The position numbers and the translations under genes are program-made. A DNA stretch of 64,000 bases from Falsiroseomonas tokyonensis (GTDB lineage Bacteria; Pseudomonadota; Alphaproteobacteria; Acetobacterales; Acetobacteraceae), in NCBI RefSeq assembly GCF_019024325.1, contig NZ_JAFNJS010000002.1, positions 832,998-896,997 of the forward strand. The letters are read 5' to 3'. Shown one piece after another: positions 15,793 to 27,487 of this stretch; positions within the stretch are counted from its first letter, which is position 1; every line of letters begins with the position of its first letter. The notes under the pieces were generated by a model. It had not been told where the DNA came from and did not search any database. It saw only the letters and a list, made by a program, of their open reading frames with translations.

Positions 15793-16565
15793 GCCAGGCG
15801 CCGGCGCCGAGGCGGACCGGATCCTTCACCTGCACCTGGTCGGCGGAGATCGAGGACTTCTTCCGCCGGCGCCGGGTCTTCCTCGCCCATCCGCTGAAGG
15901 TGGACGGCGTCTTCCAGCATGGGGAGACGGTCAGCCTGCCCTATGCCTGGCGGACGGAGGCCTATTCCGCCATGCCGCGGCGCGGCACCGCCAGCCTCGG
16001 CGCCTTCAGCTACAGCCACAGCCCGGGGCTGCAGGCCGGGCGCTATTGCTCGCTCGCCGCCCGCATCGCCGTCAGCGCGGATGAGCACCCGATGCAGCGC
16101 GTCTCCACCCATGTCTTCAGCTATCGCGCCACCTTTCAGGCTTTTGGCGCGGCGGAATTCGGCAAGCACTATCCGCTGCGCCCCTTCGAGGTGATGGGGC
16201 CGCCGCCGGTCATCGGCCATGATGTCTGGATCGGCCAGGAGGCCCTGCTGAAGCGCGGCATCACCATCGGCCATGGCGCCGTGGTGGGCGCGCGCGCCAT
16301 CGTCACGCGCGACGTGCCGCCCTACGCCATCGTCGCGGGCTCCCCCGCCCGCATCAAGCGCTACCGCTTCGGGGAGAAGGTGATCGAGCGCCTGCTGGCG
16401 CTCGCCTGGTGGCGCTACCGCTACACCGATTTCGCCGACCTGGACCCGGAGGATATCGAGGGCTTCGTCGACCAGCTCTCCGCCCGCATCGCCTCCGGCG
16501 TGGTGACGGAGCTGCCGGAGAACTGGATCTTTCCGACCGTCGAGCTGGAGGCCCTCCTGGCCTAG
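15789..16565 (+). CDS. Hexapeptide-repeat acyltransferase (CatB/Vat-like)
   Basis: This 258-residue left-handed beta-helix acyltransferase resembles the xenobiotic or virginiamycin O-acetyltransferase group. Repeats are seen in [31 protein letters not shown] when read in pieces, and [13 protein letters not shown] is the typical C-terminal turn. The active-site histidine is likely in [12 protein letters not shown]. The start is probably TTG 15789, whose bases overlap the thiolase stop, so it would be translationally coupled. It likely acetylates a sugar or a drug; with no resistance context a sugar or surface role is equally likely. Its stop overlaps the convergent chemoreceptor stop. Confidence 0.75.
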   Translation: MSQAPAPRRTGSFTCTWSAEIEDFFRRRRVFLAHPLKVDGVFQHGETVSLPYAWRTEAYSAMPRRGTASLGAFSYSHSPGLQAGRYCSLAARIAVSADEHPMQRVSTHVFSYRATFQAFGAAEFGKHYPLRPFEVMGPPPVIGHDVWIGQEALLKRGITIGHGAVVGARAIVTRDVPPYAIVAGSPARIKRYRFGEKVIERLLALAWWRYRYTDFADLDPEDIEGFVDQLSARIASGVVTELPENWIFPTVELEALLA

Positions 16566-18604
16566 GCCGCCTCCACACGCCCGATGAAGGTCCCCACCTC
16601 CCGCGACAGGGTGGTGGCCTGGGCGGCCAAAGTTTCGGCGGCGCCCAGCACGTCATTCGCCGCGCGACCGCTGCCGGAGGCGCTTTGGCGCACGGACTGG
16701 ATGGTGCCGGCGACATCGCGAGTGGCGCTCGCCGCGGCCTGGATGCTGCGGGCGATTTCCTGCGTCGCCGCGCCCTGTTCCTCCACCGCCGCGGCGATGG
16801 CGGCGGCGATCTGGTTCACCTCCTCGATCACGGCGGAGACGCTGCGGAAGGCCTCCACCACATGCCGCGTGGCGCCCTGGATCTGGCCGATCTGCGCGCC
16901 GATCTCCTCCGTCGCCTTGGCGGTCTCCGAGGCGAGGGTCTTCACCTCGCTCGCCACCACGGCGAAGCCCTTGCCGGATTCGCCGGCGCGCGCTGCCTCG
17001 ATGGTCGCGTTCAGCGCCAGCAGGTTGGTCTGGCCGGCGATATTGGAGATCAGGCCCAGCACCTCCCCGATTTTTTGGGCCGTCTCGGCGAGGGAACCCA
17101 CCAGGCCATCGCTGCGCCGGGTTTCCTCCACCGCGCGGCTCGTCACCTCGGTGGAGCGCGCCAGCTGGCGGCTGATTTCCTGCACGGAGGTCGCCAACTC
17201 CTCCGCCGCGGCGGAGACGGATTGCACGTTGGAGTCGGCCAGGTCGGCGCTGCTCGCCACCTGCCGGCTCTGCTCATCCACCTGCCGCGCGCCCTGGCTC
17301 ATGCCGCGCGCCGTCTGCTCCAGGGTGGAGGAGGCGTCGGAGACGGTGCGCACCAGCGTGCCGATGGTCTCCTGGAAGCCGCGCACATGGCCGGCGACGC
17401 GCAGCGCACGTTCCTCCCGCGCCTGCCGCTCCGCCTCCTGCTGCTGTTGCAGGCGGCGGCCCTCGGACAGGCTTTCGCGCATCTGCTGGGCGGAGCGGGC
17501 GATCAGGCCCAGCGCGTCCTTCCGGTCCACGCCGGGGATGGCGACCTCGAAGCGGCCCTCGCCCAGGGCATGCAGGCTCTGCCCGATCTCGCCCACGATG
17601 CGGGAGACGATGCGCAGGATCTGCCGCGTCACCAGCAGCAGGATGGCCAGGATGGCGCCCAGCCCGGCCAGCAGCAGCAGGGCCTGCTGCCAGGCATCCT
17701 CCCGCCGTTCGGCCACGGCCTCCGCCAGTTCCTGCTGGCCGGCGGCGATGAGGCCGGCATAGGCCTCCGCCTGCGCGGCGAAGCCCGCCATCCAGTTGGC
17801 GGCCGGGATGCTGGTGCCCTGGTCCGCCTGCATCGCGGCGCGCTGCGCGAGCAGGGCGGCGCGGGCCGGCGAGGCGTCGAAGGCGGCCAGGCGGGCCAGC
17901 AGTTCGGGGGAGGCGAGGCTGCCCAGCCGCTCCCGATAGATGTCCTGCGTCGCCAGCCCGCGCCGGAACAGGGCGACGGAGGCGGGCGGCGGGGTCGCCA
18001 TGCCGAGCATCCGCAGGCCCCCGCCGCGTTCCATCATATTGCCGTTGTGCAGGCTCAGCAGCGCGTGGTTGGCCAGGCCGATCCGCACCAGCTCGCCATC
18101 CTGCGTCGCGATGGCAAGCTGCCCGGCCAGGGCCAGGGCGGTCTCGGAAATGGGCACGAAGAGCGCCGCGGAATCGGTGGGCCCGACCGTCCGGGCCGCC
18201 AGGCCACGGCGAAAGGCGGCAATCCGCGCCTCCTGCCCCAGGATGCCTGCGATCAGCTCCCGCGCCCTGGGCGAGAGGTTTGGCAGCGCCGCGGCCCGCT
18301 CCCGCAGCTCGGCCAGCGCGGCATCGGTTTCCCGCGCCGCCGCGGCATTGGTGGCGATGGCCTCGGGCGTGCCTTGCTGCAGCACAGGCAGGGAGCTCGT
18401 CGCCTCGATGGGCAGGCTGGCCAGCAGGCGGGTGGTGGTGGCGCTCAGCGCCTCCAGCCGCAGCATGCGGCCGGTTTCCTGCCAGACGGCATAGACGCGC
18501 TCCGCCTGCGGCAGCGCCATGGCGACCACGCTGGCCAGCGCCAGCCCCGCCAGAAGATAGAGCAGCGCGGTCAGGCTCATCCTGCGCATCTGGGTCTCGC
18601 TCAT
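16562..18604 (-). CDS. Methyl-accepting chemotaxis protein
   Basis: This 680-residue membrane chemoreceptor has a first membrane helix (about residues 12-32), a large periplasmic helical sensor (33-302), a second helix (303-325, [13 protein letters not shown]), a HAMP domain and a cytoplasmic signalling coil. The conserved hairpin tip near residues 540-560 reads [18 protein letters not shown]. The sensor contains [12 protein letters not shown], reminiscent of the nitrate/nitrite-sensing NIT domain; I regard that as tentative. The C-terminus lacks the CheR-docking pentapeptide. The gene follows ispDF on the same strand and begins near the nitrogen-regulator cluster. Confidence 0.92.
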   Translation of the reverse strand: MSETQMRRMSLTALLYLLAGLALASVVAMALPQAERVYAVWQETGRMLRLEALSATTTRLLASLPIEATSSLPVLQQGTPEAIATNAAAARETDAALAELRERAAALPNLSPRARELIAGILGQEARIAAFRRGLAARTVGPTDSAALFVPISETALALAGQLAIATQDGELVRIGLANHALLSLHNGNMMERGGGLRMLGMATPPPASVALFRRGLATQDIYRERLGSLASPELLARLAAFDASPARAALLAQRAAMQADQGTSIPAANWMAGFAAQAEAYAGLIAAGQQELAEAVAERREDAWQQALLLLAGLGAILAILLLVTRQILRIVSRIVGEIGQSLHALGEGRFEVAIPGVDRKDALGLIARSAQQMRESLSEGRRLQQQQEAERQAREERALRVAGHVRGFQETIGTLVRTVSDASSTLEQTARGMSQGARQVDEQSRQVASSADLADSNVQSVSAAAEELATSVQEISRQLARSTEVTSRAVEETRRSDGLVGSLAETAQKIGEVLGLISNIAGQTNLLALNATIEAARAGESGKGFAVVASEVKTLASETAKATEEIGAQIGQIQGATRHVVEAFRSVSAVIEEVNQIAAAIAAAVEEQGAATQEIARSIQAAASATRDVAGTIQSVRQSASGSGRAANDVLGAAETLAAQATTLSREVGTFIGRVEAA

Positions 18605-18648
18605 TGCCGTGAGGCCGCAGGATCGCCGGAAGCCCTTAACCGGGCGTT

Positions 18649-19794
18649 TCAGCCCGGCAGCAGGATGCAGACCGCCGCCTGCGCGGCGATGCCTTCTCCG
18701 CGGCCGGGAAAGCCCAGGCGTTCCGTGGTGGTGGCCTTGACCGAAATGCGGTCCAGCGGCGCGCCGAGCAGGGCGGCCAGCCTTTCGCGCATGGCGGTGG
18801 CGTGGGGGGTGATCTTCGGCCGCTCGCAGATCAGCGTGACATCGGCATTGGCCAGGGTGCCGCCACGGGCGGCGATGCGGCCGGCGGCGTGCCGCAGGAA
18901 GTGGGCGCTGTCGGCGTCCTTGTACTGGTTGTCCGAAGGCGGGAACCAGCGGCCGATATCGCCTTCGGCCAGTGCGCCGTAGATCGCATCGCACAGCGCA
19001 TGCAGGCCGACATCGGCATCGGAATGGCCATCCAGCCCCATGGGCCCCGGGATGGTGACGCCACACAGCACCATGGGGCGGCCCTCGACCAGGCGATGCA
19101 CGTCGAAGCCGGTGCCGATGCGGGGGATCAGGGGTGTCGTCAGGGCCGCCTCCATCCGGGCCAGGTCTTCCGGCCAGGTGATCTTGATGTTCTGCTCATG
19201 CCCCGGCACCAGCGCCACCGCCAGGCCGGCGGCCTCCAGAAGCTGGGCGTCGTCGGTGGCCTCCGTGGTGCTGGCGCGGTGGGCGGCGAGCAGGGCCGGG
19301 TAGCGGAAGGCCTGGGGGGTCTGGGCGCGGAACAGGCCGGCGCGGGGCACCGTTTCCTCGATCAGTCCCGCGGCACCGCGCTTCAGCGTATCCGTCACCG
19401 GCTGGGCTGGGATGGCGCCTGGGTGATCGGCCAGGGCCGCGCGCAGGGCGGCGATGGTGCCCGGCGGCACCACCGGGCGCGCCGCGTCATGCACCAGGAC
19501 GATATCCGGCGGGTCGGCGGCCAGCGCCTCCAGCCCCGCCCGGACGCTGGCCTGGCGGGTGGCGCCGCCGGCCACGGGCGGCAGGCAGGGCAGGCCGTGC
19601 AGCATCGCCCGCACCGTCGCGCGCTGATCCGGCGCGCAGACGGGCAGCAGGGCGTCCACGCCGCCATCCCGCAAAAGCGCCTCCGCCGCATGGCGCAGCA
19701 CGGGGCGGCCGGCGAGGTCCGTATACTGCTTCGGCCGGTCGGCACCGAAGCGGCTGCCGCTGCCAGCGGCCATCAGAAGGGCGATGCAGATCAT
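18649..19794 (-). CDS. ispDF: Bifunctional IspD/IspF enzyme of the MEP isoprenoid pathway
   Basis: This 381-residue fusion carries two non-consecutive steps of the methylerythritol phosphate pathway. Residues 1-220 are 4-diphosphocytidyl-methylerythritol synthase ([28 protein letters not shown]). Residues 225-381 are MECDP synthase ([36 protein letters not shown] end), which binds zinc through the DVH and GHSD motifs. The single-chain form is usual in alphaproteobacteria. Its start at 19794 is divergent from dusB, 142 bases away, and the chemoreceptor follows after 44 bases. Confidence 0.96.
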   Translation of the reverse strand: MICIALLMAAGSGSRFGADRPKQYTDLAGRPVLRHAAEALLRDGGVDALLPVCAPDQRATVRAMLHGLPCLPPVAGGATRQASVRAGLEALAADPPDIVLVHDAARPVVPPGTIAALRAALADHPGAIPAQPVTDTLKRGAAGLIEETVPRAGLFRAQTPQAFRYPALLAAHRASTTEATDDAQLLEAAGLAVALVPGHEQNIKITWPEDLARMEAALTTPLIPRIGTGFDVHRLVEGRPMVLCGVTIPGPMGLDGHSDADVGLHALCDAIYGALAEGDIGRWFPPSDNQYKDADSAHFLRHAAGRIAARGGTLANADVTLICERPKITPHATAMRERLAALLGAPLDRISVKATTTERLGFPGRGEGIAAQAAVCILLPG

Positions 19795-19935
19795 GCGCCC
19801 AGGCTAGCCGAGGCCCGCGCATCGGCCCAGGCCAAGGCGGGCGGGAAGGGGGCTGCCGGATAAAGTGGCAGAGGCCCTTGGCGCCCTATGCTTCGCATTG
19901 CCGAAAGGCGAGGCCAGCCTTATCTTGCCCAAATC

Positions 19936-20970
19936 ATGAGCATGACCGCAACTTCCACCCTTCCCAGGCTGCGCCCGATCGACCTGGGCGGCGCCATCAT
20001 CGAGACGCCGGTCATCCTGGCGCCGATGTCGGGCGTGACCGACCTGCCCTTCCGCCGCCTGGCCCGCGCCCAGGGCACCGGCCTGGTGGTCAGCGAAATG
20101 ATCGCCTCCAACGCCATGGTGCGGGAGAACCGGACCACGCTGAAGATGGTGGAGGTGGATGGCGACGGCGCCTCCGTCCAGCTCGCCGGCTGCGACCCCC
20201 AGGTGATGGCGGAGGCCGCGAAGCTGGTGGTGCAGCACGGCGCCAGCATCGTCGACATCAACTTCGGCTGCCCGGTGAAGAAGGTGGCGCTCGGCCAGTC
20301 CGCCGGCTCCGCCCTGATGCGGGACGAGATCGGCGCGGCCCGGATCCTCGAGGCGGTGGTGAAGGCGGTGGATGTCCCCGTCACGCTGAAGATGCGCATG
20401 GGCTGGGACCACCAGTCGCTGAACGCGCCGAAGCTGGCCCGCATCGCCCAGGATTGCGGGATCCGCATGGTGACGGTGCATGGCCGCACACGGCAGATGT
20501 TCTACAATGGCACCGCCGACTGGGCCTTCGTGGCCCAGGTGAAGGCGGCGGTGGACCTGCCCGTCATTGTCAATGGCGACATCCTGAGCCCGGAGGATGC
20601 GGCGGAGGCGCTGCGCCAGTCCGGCGCCGATGGGGTGATGATCGGCCGCGGCTGCTACGGCCGCCCCTGGCTGCCGCGCCGCGTCGCGACCTATCTGCAG
20701 ACGGGTGTGCTGGAGCCGGAGCCGGATATCGCCCTGCAATATGCGACGCTGCTGACGCATTACCACGCCATGCTGGAGCATCACGGCCGCGACCCAGGCA
20801 TGCGGCTGGCCCGCAAGCACATTTCCTGGTATTCCAAAGGCCTGCATGGTTCGGCGGAGTTCCGGTCTGAGGTCAACCGCACCGATTCGGTCGAGGCGGT
20901 GCTGGAGCTGATCGACCGCTTCTACCTGCCCCTGATGGAACGCGGGGCCGAGGAGCGGCTGGCCGCATGA
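19936..20970 (+). CDS. dusB: tRNA-dihydrouridine synthase DusB, first gene of the ntr cluster
   Basis: This 344-residue flavoprotein reduces uridines in the tRNA D-loop. It has an FMN-binding TIM barrel with [18 protein letters not shown], the catalytic cysteine in NFGCPVKKV and phosphate-binding VNGDI and [10 protein letters not shown] chose ATG 19936 because the residues before it do not look conserved. It overlaps ntrB by four bases; dusB-ntrB-ntrC order is a hallmark of alphaproteobacteria, where this gene was long called nifR3. Confidence 0.95.
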   Translation: MSMTATSTLPRLRPIDLGGAIIETPVILAPMSGVTDLPFRRLARAQGTGLVVSEMIASNAMVRENRTTLKMVEVDGDGASVQLAGCDPQVMAEAAKLVVQHGASIVDINFGCPVKKVALGQSAGSALMRDEIGAARILEAVVKAVDVPVTLKMRMGWDHQSLNAPKLARIAQDCGIRMVTVHGRTRQMFYNGTADWAFVAQVKAAVDLPVIVNGDILSPEDAAEALRQSGADGVMIGRGCYGRPWLPRRVATYLQTGVLEPEPDIALQYATLLTHYHAMLEHHGRDPGMRLARKHISWYSKGLHGSAEFRSEVNRTDSVEAVLELIDRFYLPLMERGAEERLAA

Positions 20971-22117
20971 GGTCCACCGCCCTGTCGCGCGCCGCCCGTG
21001 CCCTGCGGCTGCCGATGCCGGCGGCGGCGCCCGCCGTGCCGGATTCCATCGCCGTTCTGGGCGCCCTGCCAATCGCCGCCGTGGTGCTGGATGCGCAGAA
21101 CCGCTTCCGCTTCGCCAATCCGGCGGCGGAGCTGTTCTTCCAGCATTCCGCCGCCTCGCTCCGCAGCTATTCGCTGCACGACCTGCTGCCGCCCGACCAT
21201 CGGCTGTTCGCCATGCTGGCCCAGGTGCGGGCACATGACGCGCCGGTATCCGACCACGACCTGGCGCTGGAAAGCCCCCGCCTGCGGCGCCTGGGCGTAG
21301 CCGCGCAGGGCGCGCCGCTGCCCGAGATGCCGGGCGGGGTGGTGCTGACGCTGCAGGACGGTTCCACGGCCCAGATGTTGGACCGGCAGCTGAATTTCCG
21401 CGGCGCCGCGCGCAGCGCCTCCGCCATGGCGGCGATGCTGGCGCATGAAGTGAAGAACCCGCTTTCGGGCATCCGCGGCGCCGCCCAGCTGCTGGAACAG
21501 GGCGCTAGCGAGGGCGACCGGGAGCTTTGCCAGCTGATCCAGGACGAGGCGGATCGCATCCGCCACCTGGTGGAGCGGATGGACATGTTCTCCGACCGCC
21601 CGGTGGAGCAGGCGGAGGTGAATATCCATGAGGTGCTGGACCATGTGCGCCGCATCGCGCTGTCCGGCTTCGCGGCGCATCTGAAGATCCACCAGGACTA
21701 CGATCCCTCCCTGCCGCCGGTCTGGGGCAACCGGGACCTGCTGATCCAGATTCTGCTGAACCTGGTGAAGAACGCGGCGGAAGCCGTTGATTCGCGGGAC
21801 GGGGAGATCTGGCTGGGCACCGGCTATCACCATGGCGTCCGCATCGCCGTGCCGGGCAGCCAGGAACGGGTCGACCTGCCGCTGCAGGTGGTGGTGCGGG
21901 ACAATGGGCCGGGGATTCCGGACGCCGTCCGCGCCACCCTCTTCGAGCCTTTCGTCACCACCAAGCGGGGCGGGCAGGGGCTGGGCCTCGCTTTGGTCGC
22001 CAAGCTGGTGGCCGACCAGGGCGCGCTGATCGAATGCGATTCGCGGCCGGGCCGCACCGCCTTCCGCCTGTCCCTGCCCGTGCCGCCCCCAACCCCCCGC
22101 CGATCCGGAGTTGCCGC

Positions 22118-22121
<4 letters not shown>
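20967..22121 (+). CDS. ntrB: Nitrogen-regulation sensor histidine kinase NtrB
   Basis: This 384-residue cytoplasmic kinase/phosphatase transmits the PII nitrogen signal to NtrC. Residues 25-130 form a PAS domain ([17 protein letters not shown]), the phosphorylated histidine is in [16 protein letters not shown], and the ATPase domain has the N box [12 protein letters not shown] and [18 protein letters not shown]. The ATGA overlap with dusB and with ntrC indicates coupled translation. No membrane helix is present, as expected. Confidence 0.96.
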
Positions 22122-23578
<1,457 letters not shown>

Positions 23579-23639
23579 CCGCCTACCGCCCGGGGGCACC
23601 CTTCGCCTTCGGGGCCGGCTCGGGCATACTGGGCCGGGC

Positions 23640-25916
23640 ATGAGCGCCACCTTCACCAGACGCCTGAGCGATATCCTGCTCGGCCGGGCCACCACGCTCG
23701 GCCTGGCGGTGACGGCCGTGCTGCTGGGCGTTGCCACCTTCGTGCTGCTGGCCGGCGGCAGCCCCTTCGGGCCAACCAGCCCGGGGCAGATCGTCGCCGT
23801 GGTGCTCTGCAATGCCGGCGTGCTGCTGCTGCTGGCGGGCTCGCTCGCCTCTCGCCTCGTGCGGGTCTGGGCGGAGCGGCGGCGCGGCTCGGCCGGCGCC
23901 CGGCTGCATGTGCGGCTGGTGCTGCTGTTCGGCGGCGTCGCCGTGGTGCCGGCGCTGATCGTCGCCGCCTTCGCCGCCATCTTCTTCAACCTCGGCATCC
24001 AGGCCTGGTTCAGCGACCGGGTGCGATCCACTCTCGAAGCCTCGCTCGTCGCCTCCCGCGCCTGGATGGACCAGCACCGGGACGAGATCCGGGTGGATGC
24101 CCTGGCCATGGCAGCGGACCTGAACCGCGCCGCCCAGGTCTTCCTGCCGGACAATATGCCGGCCTTCGAGCGGCTGCTGGCGACGCAGACCTCGATCCGC
24201 GGCCTGACCGAGGCGGTGGTCTTCGAACCCACCCTCGGCCGCGTCATGGCCGCCGCCGGCTTCACCCCCGGCGCGATGATCGAGCCGCCGCCGGGCTGGG
24301 CGCTGGAACAGGTCCGCCAGGGCGAGGTCGCGGTGGTGCCGGGCGAATCGGATGCGCGGGTGCGGGCGGTGACCAGCCTCGATATCCCGCCCGGCCTGCT
24401 GCTGCTGATCGGCCGGCCGCTGGACGGCAGCGTGCTGGACCATATGCGGACCACGGAGCTGGCCTTCCAGGAATACGACCAGCTCGACCGCAACCGCGGC
24501 AGCCTGCAGATCACTTTTGCCATGATCTTCGCCTGCGCGGCCCTGCTGGTGCTGCTGGCGGCGGTGCTGGTGGGGCTGGTCTTCGCCAATCAGATGGCCC
24601 GGCCGATCTCCCGCCTGATCACGGCGGCGGAGCGAGTGAGGGCCGGCGACCTGGCCACAAGGGTGGAGGAGGGGACGCAGGATGACGAACTCGCCAGCCT
24701 TTCCCGCGCCTTCAACCGCATGACCAGCCAGCTATCGGCCCAGCGCGGCGAGCTGATGGAGGCCTATCGCCAGATCGACGAGCGCCGCCGCTTCACCGAA
24801 ACCGTGCTGTCCGGCGTCTCCGCCGGCGTGGTCGGGCTGGATGCGGAAGGACGGATCAACCTGCCCAACCGCACGGCGAGCGAGCTGCTGGGGGTGGACC
24901 TCGATGCCGCCATCGGCCTGCCGCTGGCCGGCGTCGCCCCGGAATTCGCGGCCCTGGTGGCGGAAGCGCGCGGCCAGCCGGACCGGGTCCGCACGGCCGA
25001 AATCCCGATCGGCCCGCCATCCCATCGCCGCAGCCTGATCGCCCGCATCGGCGCCGAGGGCCAGCCCGGCCGCGTCGCCGGCTTCGTGCTGACCTTCGAC
25101 GACATCACAGAGCTGCAATCCGCCCAGCGCAAGGCCGCCTGGGCCGATGTGGCGCGGCGCATCGCGCATGAGATCAAGAATCCGCTGACCCCCATCATGC
25201 TCTCGGCGGAGCGCCTGAAGCGCAAATACCTCAAGGAGATCGGCAGCGATCCCGAGACCTTCCGGACGTTGACCGACACCATCGTGCGCCAGGTCGGTGA
25301 TATCGGCCGCATGGTGGATGAATTCTCCGCCTTCGCCCGCATGCCCCAGCCGGTGATCCGCCCGGACCGGCTGGACCAGGTGGTGCGGGAGGCGCTGGTG
25401 CTGCAGCAGGGCGCGCATCCCGATATCCGCTACGAGACGACCATCCCGGAAGACCTGCCGCCCCTGCCCATGGACCGGCGACTGATCGGCCAGGCGCTGA
25501 CCAACCTGCTGCAGAACGCCGCGGATGCCGTGGCCTCCGCCCATCGGGAGGAAGGCGAGCCGGGCCGGATCACGCTCCGGGTCGAGCCGAGGGAGGAAGG
25601 TTTCGCGGTGGTGGTCGAGGATAACGGCATCGGCCTGCCCGATGGCGAGGAGCGCGCGCGGCTGACGGAGCCCTATGTGACGCACAAGGCGAAAGGGACG
25701 GGCCTCGGCCTTGCCATTGTGAAGAAGATCATGGAGGACCATGGCGGGCGGCTCGAGCTTGAGGACCGGTCCGAGGGTCCGGGCGCGCGGGCGCTGCTGA
25801 TTCTTCCTCGGGTTGCGCCGAGCGATTCGAAGGACTCGGGGCCGCTTCAGGTACAAGTGCGCGAGGAAACGCCCGTCATGGGCGCATCTGCGGGGCGCGG
25901 CGATGGGGCAGGCTGA
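23640..25916 (+). CDS. ntrY: Sensor histidine kinase NtrY
   Basis: This 758-residue membrane kinase pairs with NtrX. Three hydrophobic segments lie in the first 120 residues, then an extracytoplasmic segment, a fourth helix near residue 290 (ALLVLLAAVLVGLVF), HAMP, a PAS domain, the HisKA box RIAHEIKNPLTPIMLSA and an ATPase domain with LLQNAADAV, DNGIGLP and GTGLGLAIVKKI. This is the standard NtrY plan. It begins 61 bases after ntrC; ntrX follows after two bases. Confidence 0.96.
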   Translation: MSATFTRRLSDILLGRATTLGLAVTAVLLGVATFVLLAGGSPFGPTSPGQIVAVVLCNAGVLLLLAGSLASRLVRVWAERRRGSAGARLHVRLVLLFGGVAVVPALIVAAFAAIFFNLGIQAWFSDRVRSTLEASLVASRAWMDQHRDEIRVDALAMAADLNRAAQVFLPDNMPAFERLLATQTSIRGLTEAVVFEPTLGRVMAAAGFTPGAMIEPPPGWALEQVRQGEVAVVPGESDARVRAVTSLDIPPGLLLLIGRPLDGSVLDHMRTTELAFQEYDQLDRNRGSLQITFAMIFACAALLVLLAAVLVGLVFANQMARPISRLITAAERVRAGDLATRVEEGTQDDELASLSRAFNRMTSQLSAQRGELMEAYRQIDERRRFTETVLSGVSAGVVGLDAEGRINLPNRTASELLGVDLDAAIGLPLAGVAPEFAALVAEARGQPDRVRTAEIPIGPPSHRRSLIARIGAEGQPGRVAGFVLTFDDITELQSAQRKAAWADVARRIAHEIKNPLTPIMLSAERLKRKYLKEIGSDPETFRTLTDTIVRQVGDIGRMVDEFSAFARMPQPVIRPDRLDQVVREALVLQQGAHPDIRYETTIPEDLPPLPMDRRLIGQALTNLLQNAADAVASAHREEGEPGRITLRVEPREEGFAVVVEDNGIGLPDGEERARLTEPYVTHKAKGTGLGLAIVKKIMEDHGGRLELEDRSEGPGARALLILPRVAPSDSKDSGPLQVQVREETPVMGASAGRGDGAG

Positions 25917-25918
25917 CC

Positions 25919-27331
25919 ATGGCGCATGAAATCCTGATCGTCGACGATGAGCCGGACATCCGCGCCCTGATCGAGGGCATCCTGTCGGATGAGGGCTATG
26001 AGACGCGGCAGGCAGCGAATTCGGACCAGGCGATCGCCGCCTTCAAGGCGCGGCGGCCGTCGCTGGTGGTGCTCGACATCTGGCTGCAGAATTCGCGACT
26101 CGATGGCCTTGGCATCCTGGCGGCGCTGCATGGGGAGGAACCGCGGGTTCCCTGCGTGATGATCTCCGGCCATGGCACCATCGAGACCGCGGTGCAGGCG
26201 ATCCAGAACGGCGCCTACGACTTCATCGAGAAGCCCTTCAAGTCCGACCGGCTGCTGCTGGTGATCTCCCGCGCGCTGGAGGCGTCCCGCCTGCAGCGGG
26301 AGAATAGCGAGCTGCGGCTGCGGGCGGGGGCAGAGGCGGAGCTGGTCGGTGTTTCCGGCCCCATGACCCAGCTGCGCCAGGCGATCGACCGGGTGGCGCC
26401 CACCGGGTCCCGCGTGCTGATCAGCGGGCCGGCGGGGGCGGGGAAGGAGGTGGCGGCCCGCATGCTGCATGCCCGGTCCCGCCGCGCCGATGGGCCCTTC
26501 GTCGCGCTGAACTGCGCCACCCTGGCGCCCGGGCGCTTCGAGGAGGAGCTGTTCGGCGTCGAAGCCGGCAGCGACCCCACCGCCCAGCCGCGCCGCGCCG
26601 GCGTGCTGGAACGCGCCCATGGCGGCACGCTGCTGCTGGACGAGGTGGCGGACATGCCGCTGGAAACCCAGGGCAAGATCGTCCGGGCTTTGCAGGAGCA
26701 GGGCTTTGTCCGGATCGGCGGTGCGCAGCGGGTGACCGTCGATGTGCGGGTGATCGCCACCACCAACCGGGACCTGCAGGCCGAAATCGCCGGCGGGCGG
26801 TTCCGGGAGGATCTGTACTACCGGCTCGCCGTGGTGCCCCTGAAGATCCCGCCGCTGCGGGAGCGGCGGGAGGATATTCCCGCGCTCGCCCGCCACTTCA
26901 TGGCCCGCTCCGGCGAGACCAGCGGCATGGCGCCGCGCGAGCTGTCCGAGGATTCGCTGGCGGCCATGCAGGCCTATGAATGGCCCGGCAATGTCCGCGA
27001 ATTGCGCAACCTGATCGACTGGCTGCTGATCATGGCCCCGGGCGATGCGCGGGAGCCGATCCGGCCGGACATGCTGCCGCCCCAGGTGGGTGCCTCGGCG
27101 CCCGCGGTGCTGAAGCTGGACCGCAGCTCCGAGATCATGACCCTACCGCTGCGGGAAGCTCGTGAACTGTTCGAGCGGCAATACCTCGAAGCCCAGCTGC
27201 TGCGCTTCGGCGGCAATATCAGCCGCACGGCCGCCTTCGTGGGGATGGAACGCAGCGCGTTGCATCGCAAGCTGAAATTCCTGGGGGTCCATGCCGAGGA
27301 CCGCGCCCCGGCCGCGGCCGCCGGGGGCTAG
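25919..27331 (+). CDS. ntrX: Response regulator NtrX with degenerate sigma-54 loop
   Basis: This 470-residue regulator has a receiver (VVLDIWLQNSRLDG), an AAA+ domain and a Fis-like helix-turn-helix (GGNISRTAAFVGMERSALH). The Walker A is GPAGAGKEV and Walker B LLLDEVADM. The region where GAFTGA belongs reads LFGVEAGSDPTAQPRRAG (about residues 210-227), so the sigma-54 contact motif is absent, in contrast to NtrC next door. NtrX proteins of several alphaproteobacteria share this loss and work at sigma-70 promoters or as repressors; the same is inferred here. Confidence 0.95.
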   Translation: MAHEILIVDDEPDIRALIEGILSDEGYETRQAANSDQAIAAFKARRPSLVVLDIWLQNSRLDGLGILAALHGEEPRVPCVMISGHGTIETAVQAIQNGAYDFIEKPFKSDRLLLVISRALEASRLQRENSELRLRAGAEAELVGVSGPMTQLRQAIDRVAPTGSRVLISGPAGAGKEVAARMLHARSRRADGPFVALNCATLAPGRFEEELFGVEAGSDPTAQPRRAGVLERAHGGTLLLDEVADMPLETQGKIVRALQEQGFVRIGGAQRVTVDVRVIATTNRDLQAEIAGGRFREDLYYRLAVVPLKIPPLRERREDIPALARHFMARSGETSGMAPRELSEDSLAAMQAYEWPGNVRELRNLIDWLLIMAPGDAREPIRPDMLPPQVGASAPAVLKLDRSSEIMTLPLREARELFERQYLEAQLLRFGGNISRTAAFVGMERSALHRKLKFLGVHAEDRAPAAAAGG

Positions 27332-27368
27332 CCACACGCAACGAGATCACAAGATTATCGCAGCCTGC

Positions 27369-27392
27369 AGCCTGGGCCACTTCGCCCAGGCT
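27369..27392 (+). terminator. Hairpin after ntrX
   Basis: A perfect 9-bp stem (27369-27377 with 27384-27392, loop CACTTC) lies 38 bases beyond the ntrX stop. A second 7-bp hairpin (27444-27450 with 27456-27462) follows 26 bases before dat. The first may end or attenuate the ntr transcript. Confidence 0.5.
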
Positions 27393-27487
27393 TAGTGCCC
27401 GAACGGGCGCCGCGGCCCCTGCCGCGAAAGCCAAGCGGCCGGGTCGGGGCACTGCCCCGACGCGCCGGCGTTTGAGGGAAAGCAAAG

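Noticed and set aside
16409..18982. 857-residue open frame on the plus strand
   Set aside because: It is antisense to the chemoreceptor and ispDF, arises from GC-rich codon bias, and shows no signal or domain pattern.
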